Assembly: GCA_016189965.1 (NCBI GenBank)
Contig: JACPRL010000050.1
Location: 1 to 9,935, forward strand
Length of the DNA: 9,935 nt
Source: Acidobacteriota bacterium
GTDB lineage: Bacteria > Acidobacteriota > Terriglobia > Acidiferrales > 2-02-FULL-67-57
Reading direction: 5' to 3'
Part shown: positions 1-6,940 of the stretch, one piece after another
How positions within the stretch are numbered: the first letter of the stretch is position 1
Layout of the letters: each line of letters starts with the position of its first letter
Made by a program: the position numbers and the translations under genes
Notes under the pieces: model-generated
Databases searched by the model: none
What the model was told of the DNA's origin: nothing
What the model saw: the letters and a program-made list of their open reading frames with translations, nothing else

Positions 1-815
1 CTGTTGCGCACCGACTTGTGCAGTGCGGAGATCAGGTTGTAGTGCTCTTCGCCCGCCTTGTCGTAGAGCAGCAGCCGCCGCTGCATCACCTTTTCCAGCA
101 CCGCGCGCGTCACTACCCGCTTCCCCTCGCGCCGTTCCGAGCCCAGCGCTGCCGCTTCCAGCGTGTTGTAAGCCACGCGCGCATCGCCGTTGGCGTAGAC
201 GGCCATCTCGCGCAACAGCTCGTCGCCAATTTCCACGCCCAGCTCGGCCACGCCACGGTCTTTGTCTTCGAGCGCGCGCCGCAGCAGCCCCAGCAACTGC
301 TCGGTCGTCAGGCCGCGCAGCACGTACACCTTGGCGCGGGAGAGCAGCGGGCCGATGACTTCGAAGGAAGGGTTTTCCGTCGTCGCCCCGATCAGGATGA
401 TGTGCCCCGCCTCGACGTAGGGCAGAAACGCATCCTGCTGCGCCTTGTTGAAGCGATGGATCTCGTCAATGAACACAATCGTCCGCCGGCCCGCCTCCCG
501 CCAGCGCTCCGCCTGCGCCATCACCTGCTTGACCTCTTTGATGCCGACCAGCACGGCGCTGAACCCGATGAACTCGCTCGCCGTCACCCGCGCGATGAGC
601 CGCGCCAGCGTCGTCTTCCCCGACCCGGGCGGCCCCCAGAAAATCATCGAGGTCAGCTCGTCGTTCGAAATCTGCACCCGCAAGGGTTGTCCCGGCCCCA
701 CCAGGTGGTCCTGCCCGACGAACTCCTCGAAGGAGAGCGGACGCATCCGCTCGGCCAGCGGCGCACGTCCCTTGCGCCCCTTGCGGCCACCCGCCGCGGG
801 TTCGAAAAGCCCCAT
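1..815 (-). CDS. rarA: Replication-associated recombination protein A (RarA/MgsA), 3' end missing
   Basis: AAA+ ATPase of the RarA/MgsA/WRNIP1 family, which acts at stalled or gapped replication forks. The reverse-strand reading starts at an ATG (815-813) and stays open to the window edge. About 271 residues are visible; the family is usually 420-450, so the C-terminal tetramerisation part is outside. The N-terminus carries PLAERMRPLSFEEFVGQDHL (residues 19-38), typical of the family. Walker A GPPGSGKTT is at 61-69, Walker B FIDEIHRFNKAQQ at 115-127, sensor 1 GATTENPSFEV at 143-153 and the LLSRAKV arginine-finger segment at 157-163. The ATG lies 1 nt after the TAG of the upstream methyltransferase gene, with CAGG 6 nt ahead inside that gene. 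Co-transcription and translational coupling are therefore likely. No motif residue is missing in the visible part. RuvB and DnaX are excluded by the FNKAQQ and TTENPSF signatures. Confidence 0.95.
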   Translation of the reverse strand, partial: MGLFEPAAGGRKGRKGRAPLAERMRPLSFEEFVGQDHLVGPGQPLRVQISNDELTSMIFWGPPGSGKTTLARLIARVTASEFIGFSAVLVGIKEVKQVMAQAERWREAGRRTIVFIDEIHRFNKAQQDAFLPYVEAGHIILIGATTENPSFEVIGPLLSRAKVYVLRGLTTEQLLGLLRRALEDKDRGVAELGVEIGDELLREMAVYANGDARVAYNTLEAAALGSERREGKRVVTRAVLEKVMQRRLLLYDKAGEEHYNLISALHKSVRN

Positions 816-816
816 G

Positions 817-1629
817 CTAGGCCTGCCCGCGCCGCTGTCGCGCCGCTTCGTAGAAAGCGATGGCGGCGGCGATGGCTGCGTTCAAGGACTCGACCGGCGC
901 CGCGAGTTCTATCCGCGCCACCGCGTCCAGCCGGGCGAGAGACTCGGGCGGCAACCCCCCCGCCTCCTGCCCGATGAAAAACGCTGTGGCCGGGCGCAGG
1001 TCGAGCTCCCGCAAGTCCCGGCCTTCGTGCGCGGCCAGGCCGACCGTCCGCACCCGGTGCCGGCGGCATTGCCGAATGATTTCCTCCACGGCGAGGTTCC
1101 GAAAGACGGGCAGACGGAAGAGCGACCCCGCCGACGCTCGCACCGCTTTGGCGTTGAACGGGCTGACCGTATTCGGCGCCAGCAGGCACACCCTCCCCCC
1201 AAAGGCTTCGAGCGTCCGCAGGATGGTTCCCAGGTTGCCGGGGTCTTGCAGCCCCACCAGCGCCGCCACCAAGGGCGCTTTCTGCGATTCGAGGCAATCG
1301 TCGAGCCTGTGCGTGGGCAGCCGCACCAGCGCCGCGATGCCCTGCGGTGTTTCCGTCTCGGTCAGCGACCGGAAGACTCGGTCGGAAACCAGATAGCTGG
1401 GCACGCGGCCGTTGCCGCGCCCTTCCAGCCGCGCCAGCGCCGCTTCCGCCGAGCGCGACGCTACCAGGGCGGCCAGCTCCAGCCCGCTCCCCAAGGCCTC
1501 CTCGACCAGATGCACCCCTTCGACGGCGCAGTAACCCTCCGCCGTCAGCTCGCCACGCCGCAGCGCCCGCCGGAGCGCCTGCAGCAACGGGCTCGTCCGG
1601 CTGAGTGTCTTGCGTCGTCCGTTCGCCAT
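817..1629 (-). CDS. SpoU/TrmH-family RNA 2'-O-methyltransferase
   Basis: SPOUT-class, SAM-dependent 2'-O-ribose methyltransferase of tRNA or rRNA; the exact target cannot be read from sequence. The 270-residue product begins MANGRRKTLS. The N-terminal substrate-binding domain (about residues 8-105) includes RTSPLLQALRR and AVEGVHLVEEAL. The catalytic knot follows: motif 1 NLGTILRTLEAFG (132-144), motif 2 FFIGQEAGGLPPE (217-229) and motif 3 ESLNAAIAAAIAFYEA (247-262). Motif 2 has Gln where many members have Asn (GNEG), a small deviation. I chose the ATG at 1629. An in-frame TTG at 1668 would add 13 residues, but it lies upstream of the transcription start expected from the promoter at 1659-1687. 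Between that start and the ATG there is a GGCGAG 7 nt ahead of the start codon. It is the first gene of a leftward pair with rarA. Orthologues are variously labelled RlmB, TsnR or YsgA-like, so I give no symbol. Confidence 0.93.
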   Translation of the reverse strand: MANGRRKTLSRTSPLLQALRRALRRGELTAEGYCAVEGVHLVEEALGSGLELAALVASRSAEAALARLEGRGNGRVPSYLVSDRVFRSLTETETPQGIAALVRLPTHRLDDCLESQKAPLVAALVGLQDPGNLGTILRTLEAFGGRVCLLAPNTVSPFNAKAVRASAGSLFRLPVFRNLAVEEIIRQCRRHRVRTVGLAAHEGRDLRELDLRPATAFFIGQEAGGLPPESLARLDAVARIELAAPVESLNAAIAAAIAFYEAARQRRGQA

Positions 1630-1658
1630 CTTCCGACTCGCCAACCAGCACCCACCGC

Positions 1659-1687
1659 AGCCTAACAAAGCCCCCGGAGGGTGTAAA
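1659..1687 (-). promoter_or_regulatory. Probable promoter of the methyltransferase-rarA pair
   Basis: On the reverse strand TTTACA (1687-1682) is followed after exactly 17 nt by TAGGCT (1664-1659). This is a good -35 and a moderate -10 (TA---T) of the sigma70 type. The expected start is near 1652, giving a leader of about 23 nt to the ATG at 1629. It overlaps the possible in-frame TTG start and so argues against it. It was identified by eye only. Confidence 0.45.
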
Positions 1688-1705
1688 GTTGAGCCCTTGC
1701 CTTGC

Positions 1706-1734
1706 TTGACGCGTTGCGGGCGTTATGTTAGCGT
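1706..1734 (+). promoter_or_regulatory. Probable promoter of tsaC
   Basis: TTGACG (1706-1711) and TAGCGT (1729-1734) are separated by 17 nt. An overlapping alternative is TTGCTT (1702-1707), 16 nt, TATGTT (1724-1729). Either would place the start some 40-50 nt before the GTG at 1783. It lies back to back with the leftward promoter at 1659-1687. Both -10 matches are imperfect. Confidence 0.38.
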
Positions 1735-1782
1735 GCGCGCCGATGGGCCACCGGACTCAACGCGCCCTCGACAGGATGGTCT

Positions 1783-2430
1783 GTGGCCGAAATCCTTATC
1801 GTTTCTTCTGATCAGCCTGAGACTCGCCCGATCGAGTACGCCGCCCGCCTGATTCAACGCGGCGAAACAGTCGCGGTTCCGACCGACACTTTCTACTGCC
1901 TGGCCGCCGACCCCTTCAACCTCGCCGCCGTGGCGCGCGTCTACGAAGTCAAGGGGCGCCCGGAACGCAAGGCGCTGCCCATCCTCGTCGCCTCGCTGGA
2001 GCAGGCCAAGGAGTTGGCCGATTACCTCCCGGACCCTTTTTTCGTGCTGGCGGAGCGCTTCTGGCCCGGGGCGCTGACCCTGCTCGTGGACGCTTCCTCC
2101 AAGCTCCCGCTCAAGGTCACCGGCAACACCGGCCGCGTCGCCCTCCGCATCCCCCATTCCCCAATCATCCATCATCTCATCCAGGCTGCCGGAACCCCCA
2201 TCACCGGCACCAGCGCCAATCTCTCCGGCTTCGCCGCCTGCGTCTCGGCCGGCCAGGTGGCGAAGCAGATCGGCGACCGCCTGCTGCTGGTTCTGGATGG
2301 CGGGGAATCGAAGGTCCGGATGGCTTCCACCGTCGTCGAGCTCCGCGGCGACCGCTGGACCATCCTCCGCGAAGGCCCGGTCAGCGAAGCCGACATCCGT
2401 GAAGCCCTCGAAGGCAAGTCGGCGGAGTAA
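1783..2430 (+). CDS. tsaC: L-threonylcarbamoyladenylate synthase (Sua5/YciO/YrdC family)
   Basis: Makes threonylcarbamoyl-AMP from threonine, bicarbonate and ATP, the first step of t6A formation at A37 of ANN-decoding tRNAs (known for the family). The 215-residue product is a single YrdC domain without the extra C-terminal Sua5 domain. Visible signatures are PTDTFYCLAADP (33-44), VKGRPERKALPILVA (56-70, the KxR nucleotide and carbonate site), FWPGALTLLV (93-102), RIPHSP (122-127), TGTSANLSG (141-149), STVVEL (182-187) and the terminal REGP (196-199). The start is GTG at 1783, with AGGA at 1773-1776 six nt ahead; ATGs at 1743 and 1776 are out of frame. It is divergent from the methyltransferase-rarA pair. 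Its partner gene tsaB lies about 4.6 kb to the right. YciO-type paralogues cannot be fully excluded, but the motif set favours TsaC. Confidence 0.93.
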   Translation: MAEILIVSSDQPETRPIEYAARLIQRGETVAVPTDTFYCLAADPFNLAAVARVYEVKGRPERKALPILVASLEQAKELADYLPDPFFVLAERFWPGALTLLVDASSKLPLKVTGNTGRVALRIPHSPIIHHLIQAAGTPITGTSANLSGFAACVSAGQVAKQIGDRLLLVLDGGESKVRMASTVVELRGDRWTILREGPVSEADIREALEGKSAE

Positions 2431-2440
2431 ACCGCCGACT
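2417..2440 (+). terminator. Perfect 9-bp hairpin across the tsaC stop codon
   Basis: AGTCGGCGG (2417-2425) pairs perfectly with CCGCCGACT (2432-2440) around a 6-nt loop, AGTAAA, that contains the TAA stop. A weaker stem, CGCT/AGCG (2441-2444 with 2450-2453), follows at once. No T-run follows, so it is not a textbook intrinsic terminator. It may slow RNA decay or act with another factor. The symmetry is seen; the role is inferred. Confidence 0.4.
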
Positions 2441-2502
2441 CGCTGACTGAGCGCGGATCGAGCTTCGGCGACCCGCGGGGTTTGATACATAGGGTCGGCT
2501 CA

Positions 2503-2790
2503 ATGAGCGGACTCCACGCCTTCATGAACGCTCTTAAGCGAACTAGGAGCATGCAGCTATTGGCTTCTTGTTTCGTGTCAGCAATCCTTGTCCTGCTTGG
2601 TTGGATCTTCGTGTACCACGATTTCGGCCTGTTGATTCTGTTTCCGGGGTTTCTGCTGACCGCTCGCTTTTTTCCGAGCCACGGAAGCATACCTTTAATA
2701 GTCGCCACAGTGTCGGCGAGCTTTGTCCTGTACGCTGTCGCATTCTACGCCGGACTCCGTTTGCTGAGCCGTCATTGGCTGACACACTAG
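2503..2790 (+). CDS. Small three-helix membrane protein, copy 1 of a tandem pair
   Basis: I do not recognise the family. The 95-residue product is short and hydrophobic. A basic N-terminus (LKRTRSMQ, residues 11-18) precedes probable membrane segments at about 18-38, 41-54 and 63-88, and the tail is basic (RLLSRHWLTH). With positive residues at the N-terminus, that end is probably cytoplasmic. The ATG at 2503 has AGGG eight nt ahead. An internal ATG at 2524 corresponds to the start of copy 2 and gives 88 residues; a TTG at 2482 is also open. It follows tsaC by 72 nt. GC is far lower than in the neighbours (27 of 60 bases at 2521-2580), which suggests a different origin. The conserved reading frame in both copies supports real coding. 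It could be a membrane accessory or immunity-like protein, but nothing here proves a function. Confidence 0.62.
   Translation: MSGLHAFMNALKRTRSMQLLASCFVSAILVLLGWIFVYHDFGLLILFPGFLLTARFFPSHGSIPLIVATVSASFVLYAVAFYAGLRLLSRHWLTH
2510..2789 (+). repeat. Tandem duplication unit 1 (280 bp)
   Basis: This segment begins GACTCCACGCCTTCATGAAC and ends GACACACTA. The same opening 20 bases recur unchanged exactly 280 bp later, at 2790, directly after the matching end. It carries nearly all of the first small membrane-protein gene. Similarity to unit 2 runs through the whole unit, strongest at the two ends and looser in the middle. Confidence 0.85.
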
Positions 2791-3084
2791 ACTCCACGCC
2801 TTCATGAACTCTCTTAAGCGAAGCAGGAGCATGCAGATGTTGGTTTCTTTTTTCCTCTCAACGATCCTTGTGCTCTTGAGTTACAACGCCGTGCTTAATC
2901 ATGAGTTCGCTGCGTACGTTCTTTTTCCAGGCTATTTACTCATAATCCCCTTTTTCGCCTTTTTCGGCTCAGGGATTCACAGCGACCATCTGGGGATTGC
3001 TATGATTGCAACGAGCATCGTTCTGTATGCGGTGGCTATCTACGCCGTGCTCCGTCTCCTAAGCCGTCATCGGCCGACACACTA
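2790..3084 (+). repeat. Tandem duplication unit 2 (295 bp)
   Basis: Second copy of the unit at 2510. It begins with the same 20 bases and ends GACACACTA at 3084, after which the sequence diverges from what follows unit 1. It is 15 bp longer, an in-frame difference that adds five residues to the encoded protein, around the second membrane segment and following loop. Confidence 0.83.
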
Positions 3085-3085
3085 G
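2804..3085 (+). CDS. Small three-helix membrane protein, copy 2 of a tandem pair
   Basis: Paralogue of the preceding gene; family not recognised. It has 93 residues with probable membrane segments at about 11-31, 36-54 and 63-86. Shared with copy 1 are LKRxRSMQ near the start, ILVLL in helix 1, LFPGxLL in helix 2, and VLYAVAxYA followed by LRLLSRH and a final TH. Differences are conservative (Ile, Leu, Val, Phe exchanges), as expected for a selected membrane protein. The ATG at 2804 lies 13 nt after the TAG of copy 1. No Shine-Dalgarno sequence precedes it, and an in-frame TGA at 2780 blocks any longer version. Translation would have to depend on coupling or re-initiation after copy 1. GC is low (26 of 60 bases at 2881-2940). 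It ends 53 nt before the converging end of anmK. Confidence 0.62.
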   Translation: MNSLKRSRSMQMLVSFFLSTILVLLSYNAVLNHEFAAYVLFPGYLLIIPFFAFFGSGIHSDHLGIAMIATSIVLYAVAIYAVLRLLSRHRPTH

Positions 3086-3138
3086 TTCAGCCAAACGCTT
3101 GACCGTGACTCACAACTCCGGAGGGTCTTTCAGCCGAG

Positions 3139-4305
3139 TCATTGCCGTCCGGGTGCCGTCACGCCGAGTACGACGGGGTGCCGCGCGCCGGTGGCCGAGG
3201 GCAAGTTGGCCGGCTCGCGGCGCCACGTCCGATAAGCCAGCACGGCGAAGGCAAAGGCTTCCTTTGCCTTCTCGTCGACGCCCAGTCGGCCAGCGGCTAG
3301 GAACTCTAGCCCGGGCAGGCTCTCCCGCAGGCGCTGAATCAAGAAATTATTCTTCGCGCCGCCCCCGCTCAGGATGACCTCTTCGATGCGCGCCTGCAGA
3401 AGGATGAAGCGGCGGAACGACTCGGCAATGCTGCGCACGGTCAGCTCGGTTGCCGTGCGCACAATGTCAGCCGGCCGCGCCCGGCCGGCGCGCCGCAGGA
3501 GTTGCTCGACGAAGGCGCTGCCGAACTCCTCCCGGCCTGTGCTCTTCGGAGGCCGCCGCCGGAAGTAGGGATGCCGAAGGAGTTGCGCCAGCAGCGGCTC
3601 GAGCGGCTGTCCGCGCGCCGCCAAGGCGCCTTGTCGGTCAAACCGCTGGCGGCGATTGGTCAACCGTTCCACCACGGCATCAATCACCATATTGCCCGGC
3701 CCGGTGTCGAAGGCGACGACGTCTTCGGGCTCCGCTCCCGCCGGAATGACGGTCACGTTGGCAATGCCTCCAATGTTCAGCGCCACGCGCCCGCGTCGCG
3801 GATGCCGGTAGAGCAAGTAATCCACGAAAGGCACCAGTGGCGCCCCCTGACCGCCTGCCGCCATATCCCGCGGGCGGAAATTCCCTACAACGGGAATCTC
3901 GGTTCGCTCGGCGATCACCTGCGGCTCGCCCAATTGCAGCGTCGAGACCACGCGCCGCCCGGCGAACGCCTCCCGGCTCGGCTGGTGATACACGGTCTGC
4001 CCGTGCGACCCGATGAGGTCGATGCTCTGGAGCGGGACACGGAACCGCCGCGCCGCCCGCACCGCGGCCTCGGCAAACAACTCCCCCAGCAGAAAGTTCA
4101 ACTGGCTGACCGCGGCCACGCTCACCACGCGCTTTTGGTTGGCGTTGGCCAGGCGCAGAACAGCCTGGCGGACACGAGCAGGGTAGGGGATCGTGCAGAA
4201 GTTCTCGAGCTTCGCCCGCAGGTGGCGGCGTCGGCCTGTGATCCGCACCAACGCCACATCAATGCCGTCGGCCGACGTGCCGGACATCAGGCCGAGGACC
4301 CGCAT
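3139..4305 (-). CDS. anmK: Anhydro-N-acetylmuramic acid kinase
   Basis: Cytoplasmic ASKHA-fold kinase. It opens the 1,6-anhydro ring of anhydro-MurNAc and phosphorylates it to MurNAc-6-phosphate, a step in peptidoglycan recycling (known for the family). The product has 388 residues (E. coli about 369). Motifs in order: MSGTSADGIDVAL (7-19, phosphate loop), DLIGSHGQTVYH (96-107), VVGNFRPRDMAAGGQGAPLVP (139-159), LNIGGIANVT (176-185), AFDTGPGNMVIDA (198-210, expected sugar-binding and catalytic Asp at 200), PKSTGREEF (253-261) and ILSGGGAKN (311-319, adenosine site). The first Met is next to the conserved phosphate loop, so the start is secure. It lies 3 nt downstream of the mutS stop, so it is the second gene of a mutS-anmK operon. 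The family's usual partner murQ is not in the window. Confidence 0.96.
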   Translation of the reverse strand: MRVLGLMSGTSADGIDVALVRITGRRRHLRAKLENFCTIPYPARVRQAVLRLANANQKRVVSVAAVSQLNFLLGELFAEAAVRAARRFRVPLQSIDLIGSHGQTVYHQPSREAFAGRRVVSTLQLGEPQVIAERTEIPVVGNFRPRDMAAGGQGAPLVPFVDYLLYRHPRRGRVALNIGGIANVTVIPAGAEPEDVVAFDTGPGNMVIDAVVERLTNRRQRFDRQGALAARGQPLEPLLAQLLRHPYFRRRPPKSTGREEFGSAFVEQLLRRAGRARPADIVRTATELTVRSIAESFRRFILLQARIEEVILSGGGAKNNFLIQRLRESLPGLEFLAAGRLGVDEKAKEAFAFAVLAYRTWRREPANLPSATGARHPVVLGVTAPGRQ

Positions 4306-4308
4306 CGC

Positions 4309-6927
4309 TCAGCCCAACTGCTTTTTCAGCTCGGCCAGCAGGTTCAGGGCATCGAGCGGGCGGAGCTGGTCGAGGTCGACGCAGCGGAGCGCCTCGACGA
4401 TCTTGTGGTCGAGCGGCGTCAGCAAGGGCAGTTGCTCGGCTGCCGGGCTCTCGGCCGGAGCCAGCTTGCCTTTCAATCCTTCCTCGCGCTGCTCGTGCTC
4501 GCGCAGCACCTGCCGGGCGCGTTCGATGACCTCCAGTGGCAGCCCGGCCAGCTTCGCCACCTCGATGCCGTAGCTCTTGTCGGCACTTCCCGGCTGCACT
4601 TTGTGGAGGAAGACAATCTCCGAACCCGACTCCTTGACCGACACGTGCACGTTTTTCACCCCGGGGAGCAGGTCGGCCAGTTCCGTCAGCTCGTGGTAGT
4701 GGGTGGCGAAAAGCGTCTTGGCGCCCGTGCGCGCGTGCAGGTGCTCCACCACCGCCCAGGCGATCGCCAGCCCGTCGAAGGTGGCGGTTCCGCGCCCGAC
4801 CTCGTCGAGCAGCACCAGGCTGCGCGGCGTGGCGGTGTTCAGAATGGCGGCCGCTTCGGTCATCTCCACCAGGAAGGTCGAGCGGCCGCGCGCCAGGTTG
4901 TCGGAGGCGCCGATGCGCGTGTAGATGCGGTCGAGAATCGGCAGCCGCGCCTGGCTGGCCGGCACAAACGAGCCCATCTGCGCCAGCAGGCAGATCAACG
5001 CCGCCTGGCGCAGATAGGTGGACTTGCCCCCCATGTTCGGCCCGGTGATGAGCAGGATGAGGTCGGTCGAATCGTTCAGGTAGACGTCGTTGGGGACGAA
5101 GCGCTCCCCGCTCGCTTCACCCAGCCGCTCGATCACCGGGTGGCGCCCGCCCACGATGAGCAGCTCGCCCGTGGGGCTGAATTCAGGCCGCACGTAGTTG
5201 CGCGTTCGCGCCAGCTGCGCGAACGCCGCTAGGAGATCGAGTTGCGCCAACGCGGCGGCGGTCGTACGCAGCCGGGCCGCCGCCGCCACCACCGCGCCGC
5301 GCACCTCGACAAACAGCCGCCGCTCGAGCTCGGCAATCTTTTCTTCCGCCGAGAGAACCTTGCGCTCGTACTCCTTCAGTTCCGGCGTGGTGAAGCGCTC
5401 GGCGTTCACCAGCGTCTGCTTGCGCTCGTAGTCCGGCGGCACGCGCGGCAGGTTGGGCTTCGAGACTTCGATGTAATAGCCGAAGACGTTGTTGAACCGC
5501 ACCTTGAGCGACGCAATGCCGGTGCGCCGCCGCTCCCGCGCCTCCATCTCGGCGATGTACTGCTGGCTGTGGGCGCGCAACTGGCGCAGCTCGTCGAGCT
5601 CGGCGTTGTAGCCGGGACGGATGATGCCGGACTCGGCAGCGCTCGCCGGGGCCTCCTCGCTGATGGCCCGCGCGATGCGCTCGCGCAGGTCGGCCAGCTC
5701 GTCGAGCGAGTCGCACAAGGCGCGCAGCCGCGGCGCTCTGGCCTCTGCCATCGCCTGCCGCACGCGCGGCACCAGCTCGAGCGTCTGCCGCAGCGCCAGC
5801 AGGTCGCGCGGCGTCGCCGTGCCCAGTGTGCATTTGCTCAGCAGCCGCTCCAGGTCGTAGGTCTCCGCCAGTGCCTCGCGCAGCTCCTCGCGGACCAAGG
5901 TTTCCTGCGCCAGCTCTTCCACGCTGTCGAGACGCCCGGTGATTTCCTCTAGCGAGACCGGCGGGCGCAGCAGGGAGTTCTTCAGCAGTCGCCCGCCCGC
6001 CGCCGTCACCGTTTCGTCCAAGGTGGCCAGCACGGTCACCGACCGGTCGTTGCCGAAGAGCGGCTCGATGAGCTCCAGGTTGCGGACCGAGACGGTGTCC
6101 AGCACCAACGCTTCCTGCTGGTCGTAGAAAGACGGCCGCCCCAGATGCTCGAGCGTGCTCCGCTGGGTCTCGCGCAGGTAGTGCACCAGCGCCCCGGCGG
6201 CGCCCACCGCCAACGGCTTGCCCGCCAGCCCGAAGCCGTCCAGCGCAACGACGCCGAACTGTTCCCGCAGCAGCCGCTCGGCAACCTCCGGGGCGAACAG
6301 CCAGTCTTCGAGCGGTGTCTCCACGAAGGAGAAGGGGCCGGCCGGGCGGCGATCCACTCCCGTCAGCTTCACTGTCTGAGGCCGCAACAACTCCCGCGGC
6401 GCCAGGTACTCCAACTCTTCCCGCAGCCGTTCCAGCCAATCCCGCCCGGAAAACTCCGTCGCCCGGAACTCGCCGGTGGACAGGTCGGCGTAGGCCAGGC
6501 CGACGACGCTCTGCTCCGGGCGGGACCAGCAAGAGGCGATGTAGTTGTTCTCGCGCGGGCCGAGGACGGCCGCGTCCACCGCCGTCCCCGGCGTGATGAC
6601 CCGCACCACTTCGCGCTTGACCAGCTTCTTGGCCTTGCTCGGCTCTTCGGTCTGCTCGCAGATGGCTACCTTGTAGCCGCGGCGGATCAAGCGGGCGATG
6701 TAGCTCTCGGCCGCATGATGGGGCACGCCGCACATCGGCACGGGCGTCCCGCGCTCGCGGTGGCGCGCGGTCAGGGTGATTTCCAGTTCGCGGGAGGCCA
6801 CCTTGGCGTCTTCGTAGAAGAGCTCATAGAAGTCGCCCAGCCGGAAGAAGACGAGCGCCTGCGGATACTGCTTCTTGATGGCCTGGTACTGGCGCATCAA
6901 TGGCGTGGAAGGTGTGGGGACGGTCAT
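4309..6927 (-). CDS. mutS: DNA mismatch repair protein MutS
   Basis: Mismatch-recognition ATPase of methyl-directed-type repair. It has 872 residues (E. coli 853). The mismatch-binding domain is at the N-terminus: TPLMRQYQAIKKQYP followed by RLGDFYELFYEDA, with the Phe-x-Glu wedge at 33-35. CGVPHHAAESYIARLI lies near residue 70. The connector, lever and clamp domains fill the centre. The ATPase domain has Walker A GPNMGGKST (629-637), Walker B LVLLDEVGRGTATFDG (about 704-719) and FATHYHEL (740-747). Near the C-terminus QLPLL (832-836) resembles the sliding-clamp-binding pentapeptide, and the last 35 residues match the MutS oligomerisation helices. The ATG at 6927 is preferred over an in-frame ATG at 6942 because the -10 box GATAAT covers the latter. 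The open frame continues to 7182, but that part has no MutS similarity. It heads an operon with anmK and is divergent from tsaB. The FYE wedge marks MutS1 rather than MutS2. Confidence 0.97.
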   Translation of the reverse strand: MTVPTPSTPLMRQYQAIKKQYPQALVFFRLGDFYELFYEDAKVASRELEITLTARHRERGTPVPMCGVPHHAAESYIARLIRRGYKVAICEQTEEPSKAKKLVKREVVRVITPGTAVDAAVLGPRENNYIASCWSRPEQSVVGLAYADLSTGEFRATEFSGRDWLERLREELEYLAPRELLRPQTVKLTGVDRRPAGPFSFVETPLEDWLFAPEVAERLLREQFGVVALDGFGLAGKPLAVGAAGALVHYLRETQRSTLEHLGRPSFYDQQEALVLDTVSVRNLELIEPLFGNDRSVTVLATLDETVTAAGGRLLKNSLLRPPVSLEEITGRLDSVEELAQETLVREELREALAETYDLERLLSKCTLGTATPRDLLALRQTLELVPRVRQAMAEARAPRLRALCDSLDELADLRERIARAISEEAPASAAESGIIRPGYNAELDELRQLRAHSQQYIAEMEARERRRTGIASLKVRFNNVFGYYIEVSKPNLPRVPPDYERKQTLVNAERFTTPELKEYERKVLSAEEKIAELERRLFVEVRGAVVAAAARLRTTAAALAQLDLLAAFAQLARTRNYVRPEFSPTGELLIVGGRHPVIERLGEASGERFVPNDVYLNDSTDLILLITGPNMGGKSTYLRQAALICLLAQMGSFVPASQARLPILDRIYTRIGASDNLARGRSTFLVEMTEAAAILNTATPRSLVLLDEVGRGTATFDGLAIAWAVVEHLHARTGAKTLFATHYHELTELADLLPGVKNVHVSVKESGSEIVFLHKVQPGSADKSYGIEVAKLAGLPLEVIERARQVLREHEQREEGLKGKLAPAESPAAEQLPLLTPLDHKIVEALRCVDLDQLRPLDALNLLAELKKQLG

Positions 6928-6940
6928 TGCGCTCGCGCTC

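Noticed and set aside
445..1665. 406-codon rightward open frame across rarA and the methyltransferase gene
   Set aside because: It is antisense to genes with complete motifs on the other strand and spans their junction. It shows no recognisable protein signature.
2430..3138. Small genes as integron cassettes
   Set aside because: I looked for attC-type inverted sites (GTTRRRY / RYYYAAC pairs) at the repeat borders and found none. The repeat border falls inside the genes' 5' ends, which fits simple unequal exchange better.
3106..3141. TGACTC / GAGTCA inverted repeat with an internal CTCCGGAG palindrome as a terminator between the small gene and anmK
   Set aside because: The arms are only 6 bp apart from the inner palindrome, the loop is long and no T-run follows on either strand. 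Transcripts converge here, but I cannot support a terminator.
3502..5232. 576-codon rightward open frame opposite anmK and mutS
   Set aside because: It is the antisense of two certain genes. Its composition (rich in Arg, Gln, His, Leu) is what high-GC coding DNA gives on the complementary strand, and no domain is recognisable.
5183..6733. 516-codon leftward open frame inside mutS
   Set aside because: It is an alternative frame of the mutS coding strand, Arg/Ala/Gly-rich, without family features. mutS is uninterrupted through the same stretch.
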